Below are positions 32,031 to 41,473 of a DNA stretch of 64,000 nucleotides, in pieces. The DNA is taken from the NCBI RefSeq assembly GCF_003182155.1, contig NZ_QGTG01000005.1:1-64000 (forward strand), in the 5' to 3' direction. A program made the position numbers and the translations under genes. The notes under the pieces are model-generated. The model was not told where the DNA came from. It saw only the letters and a list, made by a program, of their open reading frames with translations, and searched no databases. The stretch's first letter is position 1. Every line of letters starts with the position of its first letter. The stretch is from Chitinophaga sp. S165 (lineage in GTDB: Bacteria > Bacteroidota > Bacteroidia > Chitinophagales > Chitinophagaceae).

Positions 32031-33599
32031 ATGATACACCAATTCAAGTACGGAATTGATCAGCTTACCGTAGGGAAGGCGCTGGACATAGCTGCCGGCC
32101 GCCTTCCCGGCGTTCTCGTACCCGAAGTAACTGAACGCATAAAAACCAGTGCTGCACATGTACAGGCCATCGTAGCGGCACACAGTACTGTATATGGTAT
32201 CAATACAGGCTTCGGACCACTTTGTGATACCAAGATATCCGAAGAAGATACCCGTGCCCTGCAATACAATATCCTTCAGAGCCATAGCGTAGGTGTTGGT
32301 AACCCTATCCCTGAACTGGTAGCCCGTGTAATGCTGGTCACCAAAGTACATGCACTGGCGCAGGGTTATTCAGGTGCAGCACTGTCTACACTTGAACGCA
32401 TCATCTGGCATATAGAACATAACGTTACACCAGTCGTGCCTGAAAAGGGCTCCGTAGGTGCATCAGGTGATCTTGCTCCTTTATCACATCTCTTCCTGCC
32501 TTTAATAGGTCTTGGTGAAGTATTTTATAAAGGCCAGCGGCTGCCTGCTGCTGCTGTTTTACAGGCCGAAGGACTGGGTCCGGTGGTGTTAGGCCCTAAA
32601 GAAGGACTGGCACTCATTAACGGTACGCAGTTTATTCTGTCTTTCGCCGTAACAGCCTTACAACGTATGCATAACGCATTGGAAGCAGCCGACATTATCG
32701 GGGCTTTATCGCTTGAAGGGCTTATGGGCACCTCCCGTCCATTTGATCCCCGTCTGCATGCTATCAGGCCTTTTGCAGGCAATCAGCTGGTAGCGCATCG
32801 TTTGAAAACAATGCTGGAGAACTCCGGTATCATGGCTGCACATGTGGACTGTGGCCGTGTACAGGACCCTTATTCCCTGCGTTGTATGCCACAGGTACAT
32901 GGCGCATCGCGCACCGCATGGTTACATCTCTGTGATCTGACTACGATAGAGTTGAACGCTGTTACTGATAACCCGATCATCTTCAGTGCAGAAGATACCA
33001 TCAGTGGTGGCAACTTCCACGGACAGCCACTGGCGCTTCCGCTGGATTACGCGACTGTAGCGGCTGCGGAACTGGGCAACATCTCCGACCGCCGTTGTTA
33101 TATGATGATAGAAGGCCGTTACGGATTGCCTAAATTGTTGATAGAAGACGCCGGTCTGAACTCCGGTTTCATGATACCACAGTATACTACTGCTGCACTT
33201 GTAACGGAGAATAAGACCCTCTGTTTCCCCGCCAGTGCAGATAGCGTACCCACATCGCTTGGTCAGGAGGACCATGTTTCCATGGGCTCCATCAGCGGGC
33301 GTAAACTTCACCAGGTGATTGATAACCTCGAATATATACTTGCCATAGAACTGCTGTACGCTGCACAGGCCGTGGATTTCAGACGGCCATTGAAGTCTGG
33401 TCCTATCCTGGAAGCTGTGCACGCGCACGTTCGTGAGACTGTTTCCTTCGCAGCGAAAGACAGGATCTTTGCCAACGATATACAATTGCTGCATAAGCTG
33501 ATCACCAATCAATCTTTAGTCAAAGTAGCCAATAACGCCGCGCTTGACAATCAACTAACGCTAAACGGTATTTATCATGACCAGTTCGGAATTTATTAA
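32031..33599 (+). CDS. hutH: Histidine ammonia-lyase
   Basis: HutH deaminates histidine to urocanate, the first step of histidine breakdown. 522 residues. The Ala-Ser-Gly triplet that forms the MIO cofactor is at residues 144-146 (GSVGASGDLAP). Other family blocks are YGINTGFGPL near 55-64 and TDNPIIF near 315. Its 3' end overlaps hutU by 23 bases, a sign of coupled translation. The length is slightly above the typical 500-510. Confidence 0.97.
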   Translation: MIHQFKYGIDQLTVGKALDIAAGRLPGVLVPEVTERIKTSAAHVQAIVAAHSTVYGINTGFGPLCDTKISEEDTRALQYNILQSHSVGVGNPIPELVARVMLVTKVHALAQGYSGAALSTLERIIWHIEHNVTPVVPEKGSVGASGDLAPLSHLFLPLIGLGEVFYKGQRLPAAAVLQAEGLGPVVLGPKEGLALINGTQFILSFAVTALQRMHNALEAADIIGALSLEGLMGTSRPFDPRLHAIRPFAGNQLVAHRLKTMLENSGIMAAHVDCGRVQDPYSLRCMPQVHGASRTAWLHLCDLTTIELNAVTDNPIIFSAEDTISGGNFHGQPLALPLDYATVAAAELGNISDRRCYMMIEGRYGLPKLLIEDAGLNSGFMIPQYTTAALVTENKTLCFPASADSVPTSLGQEDHVSMGSISGRKLHQVIDNLEYILAIELLYAAQAVDFRRPLKSGPILEAVHAHVRETVSFAAKDRIFANDIQLLHKLITNQSLVKVANNAALDNQLTLNGIYHDQFGIY

Positions 33600-35241
33600 A
33601 ACATACGCGGCACACCCGCACTATAAAGCTCCCCGTGGTAACCAGCTGCACGCACGTTCCTGGCAAACGGAAGCGCCCCTACGCATGCTGTTGAATAACC
33701 TGGATAGTGAAGTGGCTGAAAACCCTGATGAACTGGTCGTATACGGTGGTATTGGTCAGGCGGCACGCAATAAAGAAGCATTACAAAAGATCATTGAGAT
33801 ACTGCTTGAACTGGATGAAGACCACTCTTTGCTGGTGCAGTCAGGCAAGCCTGTAGGTGTTGTGCGTACGCATGCGCAAGCGCCCCGTGTAATGCTGGCC
33901 AACAGTAACCTCGTACCTAAATGGGCTACCTGGGAACACTTTAATGAACTCAGAGCAAAAGGGTTAATGATGTATGGTCAGATGACAGCCGGTAGCTGGA
34001 TCTACATCGGTACACAGGGGATCCTGCAGGGTACATACGAAACCTTTGTGGCCTGTGGCCGTCAGCACTTCAATGGCGATCTGAAAGGTAAGCTGCTGGT
34101 TACTGCAGGTATAGGAGGCATGGGCGGTGCGCAGCCATTGGCCGCTACAATGGCCGGTGCAGTATTCCTGGGTGCAGATGTGGATGAATCACGTATTCAG
34201 AAGAGACTGGCTACACGTTATATAGACCGCATTACGCATTCTTATGAAGAAGCTATTGCATGGGCGATGGATGCCAAAGCCAAAGGCGAAGCGCTTTCCA
34301 TCGGTTTGGTAAGTGACGCTGGCGATATGCTGGAACATTTACTAAAGGATAACATCATCCCCGATATACTGACAGATCAGACGTCTGCACACGATCCTAT
34401 CAACGGATACGTGCCTGATGGTATGTCCTTACAGGAAGCGGCAGATCTGCGTAAGAAAGATCCTGCTGCATATAAACAACGCTCGCTGAAAAGCATGGCC
34501 CGTCATGTAGAATATATGCTGGCATTGCAGGAGAAGGGCGCTGTTACTTTTGATTATGGTAATAACCTGCGTGAGTTTGCACGTGAAGGAGGCGCACAAA
34601 ATGCTTTTAACTTCCCGGGCTTTACGCCTGCATATATTCGTCCGTTATTCTGCGAAGGGAAAGGCCCTTTCAGATGGGTGGCTTTGTCCGGCGATCCCGA
34701 AGATATTTACACCACAGACCAGGCATTGATGGAAGCATTTCCGGAGAACACAGCGCTGATCAACTGGCTGAAGAAAGCACAGGAACAAGTTGCATTCCAG
34801 GGCTTACCGGCACGTATCTGCTGGCTGGGACTTGGAGAACGTGAAAAGGCCGGCATGATCTTCAACGAGCTGGTAAGAACAGGCAAAGTGAAAGCGCCTA
34901 TCGTTATCGGACGTGATCACCTGGATTGTGGTTCCGTAGCATCTCCTAACAGGGAAACAGAAGCGATGAAAGACGGTTCGGATGCAGTGTCAGACTGGAC
35001 CTTACTGAACCTCATGGCCAATACCGGCGGTGGCGCTACCTGGGTGTCTTTCCATCATGGTGGCGGCGTAGGTATGGGATATTCACAGCATGCAGGAATG
35101 GTAGTGCTGGCCGATGGTACTGACCGTGCTGCTGCATGTTTGCAAAGAGTATTGTTCAATGACCCGGCCCTGGGCATCTTCCGCCATGCAGATGCAGGTT
35201 ATGAAGAAGCAAAGGAAACAGCCAGAAAATTCAATATCTGA
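33577..35241 (+). CDS. hutU: Urocanate hydratase
   Basis: HutU converts urocanate to 4-imidazolone-5-propionate with tightly bound NAD+. 554 residues, as usual. The conserved NAD region GIGGMGGAQPLA lies near residues 184-195, and the Cys/His active-site segment is within GRDHLDCGSVASPNRETE (Cys near 451). The ATG at 33577 lies inside the hutH coding end. hutI starts 3 bases after its stop. Confidence 0.97.
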   Translation: MTSSEFIKTYAAHPHYKAPRGNQLHARSWQTEAPLRMLLNNLDSEVAENPDELVVYGGIGQAARNKEALQKIIEILLELDEDHSLLVQSGKPVGVVRTHAQAPRVMLANSNLVPKWATWEHFNELRAKGLMMYGQMTAGSWIYIGTQGILQGTYETFVACGRQHFNGDLKGKLLVTAGIGGMGGAQPLAATMAGAVFLGADVDESRIQKRLATRYIDRITHSYEEAIAWAMDAKAKGEALSIGLVSDAGDMLEHLLKDNIIPDILTDQTSAHDPINGYVPDGMSLQEAADLRKKDPAAYKQRSLKSMARHVEYMLALQEKGAVTFDYGNNLREFAREGGAQNAFNFPGFTPAYIRPLFCEGKGPFRWVALSGDPEDIYTTDQALMEAFPENTALINWLKKAQEQVAFQGLPARICWLGLGEREKAGMIFNELVRTGKVKAPIVIGRDHLDCGSVASPNRETEAMKDGSDAVSDWTLLNLMANTGGGATWVSFHHGGGVGMGYSQHAGMVVLADGTDRAAACLQRVLFNDPALGIFRHADAGYEEAKETARKFNI

Positions 35242-35244
35242 TAT

Positions 35245-36471
35245 ATGGAACTAACAGGTCCTTTTTCACAGATATTACCGCTTACGAACCTTTCCCTGAA
35301 AGGTGCATTGCATGATGATCAACTGATCATTATCGAACATGGCGGTATTGTAACAGACGGTGGTAAGATACTGGCAGTGGGCGATTTCAAGGCATTGCAA
35401 CATGAGTATCCCGATTGTGATGTTACGCATATTACAACACCTGCTGTATTGTTGCCCGGTTTTATTGACTGTCATACGCATATTTGTTTTGATGGTTCCC
35501 GTAACCGTGATTATGCCATGCGCATTGCGGGTAAAACTTACCTTGAAATAGCCCGTGCAGGCGGTGGTATATGGGATTCTGTCACGAAGACACGAAGTGC
35601 AGATCAGGAGACGTTAATGAACAATACTGCAGCCCGTGCTAACAGGCATTTACATGAAGGCGTTACGACCATCGAAGTAAAAAGTGGTTATGGTTTGAAC
35701 CTGGAAGGCGAACTGAATATGTTACGTGCCATCCAGGATGCAGCCAGCCATACAAAGGCTACACTAATCCCCACTTGTCTTGCTGCACATATGAAGCCGA
35801 AGGACTTTGAAGGATCAGAAGAAACATATCTTAACTGGATCATCGATACATTACTGCCTGCTGTTCAGTCTGAGCAACTGGCGCAGCGTGTTGATATCTT
35901 CATAGAAGAAACTGCATTCACAGCCGGTCCTGCCAAACATTTCCTGCAACAAGCTGCTGATATGGGTTTTACGGCTACTGTACATGCCGATCAGTTCTCT
36001 ACAGGTGGTGTTGCCGTTGCAGTAGCAGCGGGTGCGCTTTCTGCAGATCATCTGGAAGCCAGTGACGATGCTGCTATTGCATTACTGGCAGCCGCAGATA
36101 TTGTCGCTGTCGTTTTACCGGGTGCTTCCTTAGGGCTTGGTATGCACTATGCACCGGCAAGACGTTTGCTCGACGCAGGTGCTGCTTTGGCTATCGCAAG
36201 CGACTGGAACCCGGGCTCCGCGCCAATGGGCGACTTACTCTTACAAGCAGCCGTATTAAGTGCTGCAGAAAAATTATCGACCGCTGAAGTATTTGCTGCA
36301 CTTACTTCCCGCGCTGCAAAAGCATTGCAACTAAACAATATCGGGCAACTTGCTCCCGGCTTCGTTGCGGATATGCAGGCCTATCCCTGTGCCGATTACC
36401 GCGATATCCTATACTATCAGGGGAAAATGAAGCCCACCAGGGTTTGGAAAGAAGGCGAGCGGGTCAAATAA
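35245..36471 (+). CDS. hutI: Imidazolonepropionase
   Basis: HutI opens imidazolone propionate to N-formimidoyl-glutamate. 408 residues of the amidohydrolase superfamily: metal HxH in DCHTHICFDGSRNRD near residues 74-88, an active-site Glu/His region (EVKSGYGLNLEGELNM and HADQFSTGG), and the late Asp in ASDWNPGSAP. It follows hutU closely. The pathway's next gene, hutG, is about 3 kb away beyond a repeat region and a GH5 glycanase gene. Confidence 0.96.
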   Translation: MELTGPFSQILPLTNLSLKGALHDDQLIIIEHGGIVTDGGKILAVGDFKALQHEYPDCDVTHITTPAVLLPGFIDCHTHICFDGSRNRDYAMRIAGKTYLEIARAGGGIWDSVTKTRSADQETLMNNTAARANRHLHEGVTTIEVKSGYGLNLEGELNMLRAIQDAASHTKATLIPTCLAAHMKPKDFEGSEETYLNWIIDTLLPAVQSEQLAQRVDIFIEETAFTAGPAKHFLQQAADMGFTATVHADQFSTGGVAVAVAAGALSADHLEASDDAAIALLAAADIVAVVLPGASLGLGMHYAPARRLLDAGAALAIASDWNPGSAPMGDLLLQAAVLSAAEKLSTAEVFAALTSRAAKALQLNNIGQLAPGFVADMQAYPCADYRDILYYQGKMKPTRVWKEGERVK

Positions 36472-36618
36472 CATAATTGCAGTTTACATGTTGATATCAT
36501 AAGCTGGTTAAATCCTGTTTTAGGTTGACTCCTCTGCTTCTTAGTCCGGATAAGGTTGTCTTTCCCTGATTGGTTCCGGCAATACTGCATGGCTGATATT
36601 TTCCTGATCAAATCTGTA

Positions 36619-36712
36619 TTATACAAGGTTTATACAAGCTTTATCTTACGTTCATCTTACGTTCAAAGACGTAAGATGAACGTAAGATAAAGCTTGTATA
36701 AACCTTGTATAA
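36619..36712. repeat. Second 11-mer palindrome, same design as 1-102
   Basis: The left arm holds four 11-mers: TTATACAAGGT (36619), TTATACAAGCT (36630), TTATCTTACGT (36641) and TCATCTTACGT (36652). The loop is TCAAAG (36663-36668). The right arm mirrors all four exactly: ACGTAAGATGA, ACGTAAGATAA, AGCTTGTATAA and ACCTTGTATAA (36669-36712). The length (4 x 11, 6, 4 x 11) equals the core of the element at 1-94, although the sequences differ. Neighbouring units differ by one base within each arm, yet the two arms match perfectly. Confidence 0.95.
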
Positions 36713-36800
36713 TGGGGATTGAACCCCGAAAGCGTGGAACTAAAGCCGGTTATTGAACAGGGCCTTACAAGGTCATAATTTCAAATTTCGGGCACCTCAT

Positions 36801-36863
36801 TTTTGCGCCCTGTATACGCGATTTTGCGTCCTGTATACATGTTTTTGCGTCCTGTATACATTG
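36801..36863. repeat. Three 21-bp tandem repeats
   Basis: Units start at 36801, 36822 and 36843 with the common core TTTTGCG(C/T)CCTGTATAC and variable last four bases. No coding potential is credible here. The GTATAC inside each unit is a small palindrome. Confidence 0.85.
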
Positions 36864-37010
36864 TTGAAAATCGCTTTGAAATCTTTCCGAACATTGTATT
36901 GTGAAAGCGCATGACGGTGTAATGAATGTAATAGGCATTAATCCGGAAAGTGTTGTTGGGAGGAGTTCTTTGACATATAGGATTTAAGATCATCTGCAAC
37001 TGATTTCAAT

Positions 37011-37041
37011 AAAAAACCGTCTCATTTTTTAATGAGACGGT
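37011..37041 (-). terminator. Terminator of the GH5 glycanase gene
   Basis: ACCGTCTCATT (37016-37026) pairs perfectly with AATGAGACGGT (37031-37041) across TTTT. On the minus strand a T-run follows, so it ends the gene that stops at 37071. Confidence 0.9.
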
Positions 37042-37070
37042 CCCGTTGGTTTGGCAAAAGCTGGTGAATA

Positions 37071-39329
37071 TTATTGTTTCACAACCTTACGTGTAATTGC
37101 TTTCTCACCATAGGTCAGTTTCAGCGTATACACACCTTTAGGCAGATGGCTGCCAGCGAGGCTGCTGTTATATTGTCCGGCGTCGAGACGGCCCTGTTTC
37201 AGTACAGCCACCTGTTTACCGTTGACGTCAAATACAGCCAGTGTAACGATGGATGGTTTCTCCAGGAAGAAACTTACTGTGCTGTTATCGCCAAACGGAT
37301 TAGGGTAACTTGTCAGGGAAGTGGTCAGTTTGATAGGCTCTTGCAAAGGAGCTGCTGCTGCTGCCAGTTTCGATGCGGTAGTAGTAGAAGTGATCTCGAG
37401 CAATGGTGCCGTCAGACCTGCTTCTTTTGATCTCCATACAATGCGCGGATCTGCAATAGTACCACTCACCAGGGCGAGTGAAATGCTGTTACGGCCGGCC
37501 GCTTTTTCAGTCTGCACATAACTGGTGATATCCCAGGTGTAGTACCTGCCGGTAGAATCAGTTACTGTGGCGGTCTGCAATGCAGCAGTACCTGCAGCAG
37601 GTTTGTTATTCCATGTCAGTGTTGACTCTGACCAGGTGTTATTAGCTACGGCGTAAACACCCACAGGGATGTTGAATACGCGGTTATCTTCGATCTTACC
37701 GAATACTTTCAATACAGCAGAAGAGATGTTGCTCACGCTGCTCACATCGAAACGCAGGAAAGACTGACGATCGTAACCCGGAGTAGTTGTAGCATTCAGC
37801 TTAGATGACAACACAGCAGGATCAGTAGTACCATAAGTAGTAGATGCAAAATCACCATTCCTTACGTAAGCGTCCTGTAGAGGCGCCAGGGTAGTTTGCA
37901 GAGAAGAAGAGGATGAAACGATCCTTACTTCGGTCAGACTGTTCCAGGCGCTGGCGCTGTTACCATGACCTACGATCCTTACATATTTCGCGCTGCGTGC
38001 AGCGAAAGTGAAAGACTCCAGTGCATTGGATGTACCGCTGCTTTGCAAACCAGTAGCGGCATTGCTCCAGCTGCTACCATCGGTGCTTGTCTGGATATCG
38101 AAGAATGTTCTTCTTACTGTACCGCTGTAGAAAGCGATATCAACACGGGAAACTGTAGTAGCAGTGTTCAGGCAGAATTGGATCCACTGACCATCACCTT
38201 CGGCAGACCAGCGGGTATTGTAGTCATTATCCTGTACGTTAGCTGGTACGTTGCCATCATGTGTGCTGGCCGACACTGGTTCGCAAACAGGACCGGTACC
38301 ACCGCCAGGAAAATCATCCGCAGGAACTAACATACGCTCACGGATCCATGTACCGGCGGGCTTTAAGCGGGCCAGTGTCCATGGTCCATTGGAACATGTA
38401 CCTGATTGCCATACAGCGCCTGAACGGAAGTCGTCGGAGTAGTTCCAGTTGGTCCAGCTGATCTTCTTGGTGCGCATCAGATCAATGAATTGCTGTGCCA
38501 TAGCGAAGTCGTTCGCACCATCGCCACTGGCTTCCTGCGTACCGAACTCTGTTACGAATACAGGAATTCTGTCGGACGCTGTGTTCAGCTGGTTCAGATA
38601 TGGTGTACGGTGGGCCTTCGCATAGAAGTGGAAGGTGTACATGATGTTAGGGAACTGCAGCGGATTGTTGAAGATGTCCTGCAGGGAACCATCGCCGGAA
38701 AGGCCCATAGTAGACCATCCGTGCGTACCTATCAGGATCACCGCATCATTATCAATAGCACGGATGAACGGGATCATCTGGTCTGCATAAGTTTTGATCT
38801 TTGCCCAGGTAGCACCTGAGTTAGGTTCGTTACAGATGTCGTAGATGATGTTGTTCTTATTCTTGTGTGTGTTGGCGATAGCAGAGAAGAAGGTCTTAGC
38901 CCGCGCAAGATTGGCATTCGGATCGCCAGGTGTCAGCTGATGCCAGTCAACGAGTGCATACATGCCGCGTGCGGTAGCTTCTTCAATAAGACGGTTCACC
39001 TGTGCGGTAAAACCAGCAGGATCGGTTTCGTAACCGCCTTCCTGTACATACAATGAAATACGCAGTACGTCTGCACCCCAGTCATATGCAAGTGCATCGA
39101 GAGAAGCGGCTGTCAGACAGCTTCCCCAGCCGTACCACTGGATACCATGTGTGCTCATGCCTCTGAGCTGAATAGGGTTGCCATACTGGTTGCATAGTTT
39201 GGTGCCGATCACCTTTAGCTGGCCATTTTTGGCAACCGGTGTCTGGGCCTGGCTCTGTGATCCGAGACCTAACAGGCATAACAGTAATGCCGCCAATTTG
39301 AAAGAAGGACGTCTTCCATTCTTTTTCAT
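37071..39329 (-). CDS. Secreted GH5 cellulase-like glycanase with T9SS sorting domain
   Basis: 752 residues. Signal peptide 1-29 (cleavage near QSQAQ). A GH5 catalytic barrel spans about 35-335: acid/base Glu168 in ICNEPNS and nucleophile Glu261 in VTEFGTQ, as in family A cellulases. A discoidin-like F5/8 type C (CBM32-type) domain spans about 345-470, then a DNRLRE-type beta domain about 475-655 (YDRQSFLRFDVSSV, STLTWNNKPAAGTA). A type IX secretion C-terminal domain spans about 675-752 (SYPNPFGDNSTVSF, PKGVYTLKLTYGEKAITRKVVK). It is probably secreted through T9SS and surface-attached or released. The substrate is likely a beta-1,4-glucan or mannan. It interrupts the hut genes. Confidence 0.95.
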   Translation of the reverse strand: MKKNGRRPSFKLAALLLCLLGLGSQSQAQTPVAKNGQLKVIGTKLCNQYGNPIQLRGMSTHGIQWYGWGSCLTAASLDALAYDWGADVLRISLYVQEGGYETDPAGFTAQVNRLIEEATARGMYALVDWHQLTPGDPNANLARAKTFFSAIANTHKNKNNIIYDICNEPNSGATWAKIKTYADQMIPFIRAIDNDAVILIGTHGWSTMGLSGDGSLQDIFNNPLQFPNIMYTFHFYAKAHRTPYLNQLNTASDRIPVFVTEFGTQEASGDGANDFAMAQQFIDLMRTKKISWTNWNYSDDFRSGAVWQSGTCSNGPWTLARLKPAGTWIRERMLVPADDFPGGGTGPVCEPVSASTHDGNVPANVQDNDYNTRWSAEGDGQWIQFCLNTATTVSRVDIAFYSGTVRRTFFDIQTSTDGSSWSNAATGLQSSGTSNALESFTFAARSAKYVRIVGHGNSASAWNSLTEVRIVSSSSSLQTTLAPLQDAYVRNGDFASTTYGTTDPAVLSSKLNATTTPGYDRQSFLRFDVSSVSNISSAVLKVFGKIEDNRVFNIPVGVYAVANNTWSESTLTWNNKPAAGTAALQTATVTDSTGRYYTWDITSYVQTEKAAGRNSISLALVSGTIADPRIVWRSKEAGLTAPLLEITSTTTASKLAAAAAPLQEPIKLTTSLTSYPNPFGDNSTVSFFLEKPSIVTLAVFDVNGKQVAVLKQGRLDAGQYNSSLAGSHLPKGVYTLKLTYGEKAITRKVVKQ

Positions 39330-39538
39330 TTGGATAGTTGTTTTGAGGGTGAGAAAATAAAGGAACTGATATGTTGTTTGTAATGGTTACATAGGTTGGA
39401 TGTTGATATGGTGAATTGTATAATAGGTCTATGCTACAGATCTACAGGTCTTTATACTACAGTCGCTCTAAGGTTGATATATGCTGGCCGCAATATAGGG
39501 ACAAATTTTTAATACGAGCGAATTTTAAGTAACAATAC

Positions 39539-39546
39539 TAACTTTG
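39539..39546 (+). promoter_or_regulatory. Putative -7 box of hutG
   Basis: TAACTTTG is an exact TAnnTTTG match ending 5 bases before the hutG ATG, so transcription would start at or next to the start codon (near-leaderless mRNA). It shows that hutG has its own promoter apart from hutHUI. Confidence 0.45.
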
Positions 39547-39551
39547 CGGTT

Positions 39552-40553
39552 ATGAAGAAGCCAGATTTTTACAGGCCGCCAGTGGCCTGGACGGGAAGGA
39601 TAGATGGAACGGATGAAGAATTACTACGTTGGCACCAGCGAGTTACTCCGGTAAACCTGCTGACAGGCGGATTACCGGCATTAAAGCCTCACCAGCAAGG
39701 TATCGTATTCCTGGGGTTCGCATGTGATGAGGGTGTTCGCCGCAATCAGGGCCGTACGGGCGCAGTAGAAGGGCCTGCAGCATTAAGGCGTGCGTGCAGC
39801 AATTTCCCCGTGCATTTTGAAAGTGAGCTCATTCTTGCGGATGCCGGCGATATCTTCTGTAAAGACAATTTACTGGAAGATGCACAGCAGGCATTGGCAG
39901 ATACTGTGCTGGCTATACGTAAGGCTGGTTATCTGCCGGTATTACTGGGCGGCGGGCATGAGATCACTTACGGACATGCAAAAGGGATCTATCAGCATCT
40001 GCAGCAGCGTAAGCGCAATGAAAAACTGGGATTGCTGAATATAGATGCACATTTTGATCTGCGCATAGCCGGGCAGGAGGGAAGCACCTCCGGGACAGGT
40101 TTCTGGCAGCTGGCACAGGATTGCAAACTGGAAGGCACTCCCTTTCATTACCTGGCACTGGGCATCCAGTCAAATAGCAATACACAGCAGTTATTCCGCA
40201 TAGCCGGCGACCTCGATGTACAGTATGTGGATGCGGACGCTTTCCATCTTCAGGATAAAGTGCTTTTACAGGCTGCTGTAAGCCAGTTTTTGAGAGATGT
40301 GGACCATATCTATCTCACGATAGATCTAGACGTTTTTTCGGCCGCTTTTGCCCCAGGTGTGAGTGCCGTTGCATACAATGGTATCCGCCCCGATGGTTTG
40401 TTCCTGGAAACATACCGTAACATCCTGCAAAGCGGTAAACTGGCAGGCATTGATATTGCAGAATTGAACCCATCACTGGATATTGATAACCATACCGCTA
40501 AACTGGGGGCTTCACTCTTGTTTGAGATGGCGGGCAACCTACATTATCACTAA
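39552..40553 (+). CDS. hutG: Formimidoylglutamase
   Basis: HutG hydrolyses N-formimidoyl-glutamate to glutamate and formamide. 333 residues of the arginase/ureohydrolase fold. Mn-binding motifs are GGGHEITYGH near residues 136-145, NIDAHFDLR near 160-168 and the late TIDLDVFSAAFAPGVSA. These fit formimidoylglutamase rather than agmatinase, and the hut genes close by support it. It is separated from hutI by the GH5 gene and has its own promoter box. The end is convergent with purU. Confidence 0.93.
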   Translation: MKKPDFYRPPVAWTGRIDGTDEELLRWHQRVTPVNLLTGGLPALKPHQQGIVFLGFACDEGVRRNQGRTGAVEGPAALRRACSNFPVHFESELILADAGDIFCKDNLLEDAQQALADTVLAIRKAGYLPVLLGGGHEITYGHAKGIYQHLQQRKRNEKLGLLNIDAHFDLRIAGQEGSTSGTGFWQLAQDCKLEGTPFHYLALGIQSNSNTQQLFRIAGDLDVQYVDADAFHLQDKVLLQAAVSQFLRDVDHIYLTIDLDVFSAAFAPGVSAVAYNGIRPDGLFLETYRNILQSGKLAGIDIAELNPSLDIDNHTAKLGASLLFEMAGNLHYH

Positions 40554-40568
40554 GGAGGTTTTAGATAT

Positions 40569-41432
40569 TTAGAATACAATTGTTTTGTTACCGTGAATGA
40601 TGATCCTGTCTTCAACGTGTGCCACTACTGCTCTTGTGAGTACTTGTCTTTCTATATCACGTCCCAGCGCAACAAGGTCACTTACATCATGCCTGTGACT
40701 AACGCGCGCTACATCCTGGTCAATGATGGGACCTTCATCCAGATCGTTAGTAACATAATGTGCTGTAGCGCCTATCAGTTTTACACCGCGTGTGTATGCG
40801 TTCTTATAAGGATTGGCGCCTGCAAACGCTGGTAAGAACGAATGATGAATATTGATGATCTTCCCCGGAAATATGCTTACAAATGTGGGTGATAGTATCT
40901 GCATATAACGGGCGAGGACGGTGAAGTCAGCTTTCGCCTCCTGGATCAACCTGATCGCTTCCTGTTCTTTCTCTGCTTTGGTAGCCGCAGTAACAGGCAG
41001 ATAGTGGAAGGGAATGCCAAAATCTTCCGTCAGTTCCCTCAGGTCTTCATGGTTAGAGACGACGAGGGGGATATCCACAGGTAATTCGCCGCTGCGCCAG
41101 CGCCAGAGCAATTCCATAAGGCAATGGTCATATTTGGATACCATGATGGCCATCCTCTTACGATGGGTAGTGTAATCAATATGCCAGTCCATCTTTAATG
41201 GCCCGCCTACTTTCTCCTGGAACTGTTTTTCCAGTTGTTCACTTGTAATATTGCTGTTTTCCAGGTGGAATTCCATACGCATGAAAAAGACCCCTTCTTT
41301 AGGATCAGTACTATGCTGGCTCGCATCAAGGATATTGGCGCCGCAGGTATAAAGGAACTGGGATACGCCGGCAACTATACCGGGCCGGTCCGGACAGCAG
41401 ATCAGTAACCTGCCGGTGATATCGGTCTGCAT
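40569..41432 (-). CDS. purU: Formyltetrahydrofolate deformylase
   Basis: PurU splits 10-formyl-tetrahydrofolate to formate and tetrahydrofolate, balancing one-carbon pools. About 287 residues: an N-terminal ACT domain (about 1-85, LLICCPDRPGIVAGVS) and a formyltransferase-like domain (about 90-287), with the catalytic Asn/His/Asp arrangement in INIHHSFLPAF and the DLDEGPIIDQD loop. An ATG at 41498 extends the frame, but the N-terminus from 41432 (MQTDITGRL) matches the family and avoids overlapping the divergent gene. Confidence 0.95.
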   Translation of the reverse strand: MQTDITGRLLICCPDRPGIVAGVSQFLYTCGANILDASQHSTDPKEGVFFMRMEFHLENSNITSEQLEKQFQEKVGGPLKMDWHIDYTTHRKRMAIMVSKYDHCLMELLWRWRSGELPVDIPLVVSNHEDLRELTEDFGIPFHYLPVTAATKAEKEQEAIRLIQEAKADFTVLARYMQILSPTFVSIFPGKIINIHHSFLPAFAGANPYKNAYTRGVKLIGATAHYVTNDLDEGPIIDQDVARVSHRHDVSDLVALGRDIERQVLTRAVVAHVEDRIIIHGNKTIVF

Positions 41433-41473
41433 AAATCGAAAATATATTCTCAGTAAAATACTAAATGTTATTT

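Larger units (their letters stand above)
36472..37010. other. Non-coding stretch between hutI and the GH5 gene
   Basis: About 540 bases without a convincing gene. It holds the 11-mer palindrome (36619-36712) and three 21-bp tandem repeats (36801-36863). The rest shows no RNA gene or clear promoter. A 72-codon minus-strand frame over the tandem repeats is rejected as a gene. Confidence 0.7.

Noticed and set aside
36705..36735. GGGGATTGAACCCC resembling a tRNA T-arm
   Set aside because: No acceptor, anticodon or D-arm can be built around it; it is a chance hairpin next to the palindrome.
36781..36999. 72-codon minus-strand frame with a repeated YTGRK motif
   Set aside because: The repeat in the peptide is simply the 21-bp DNA tandem repeat read in frame; there is no signal, no family resemblance and no plausible start region.
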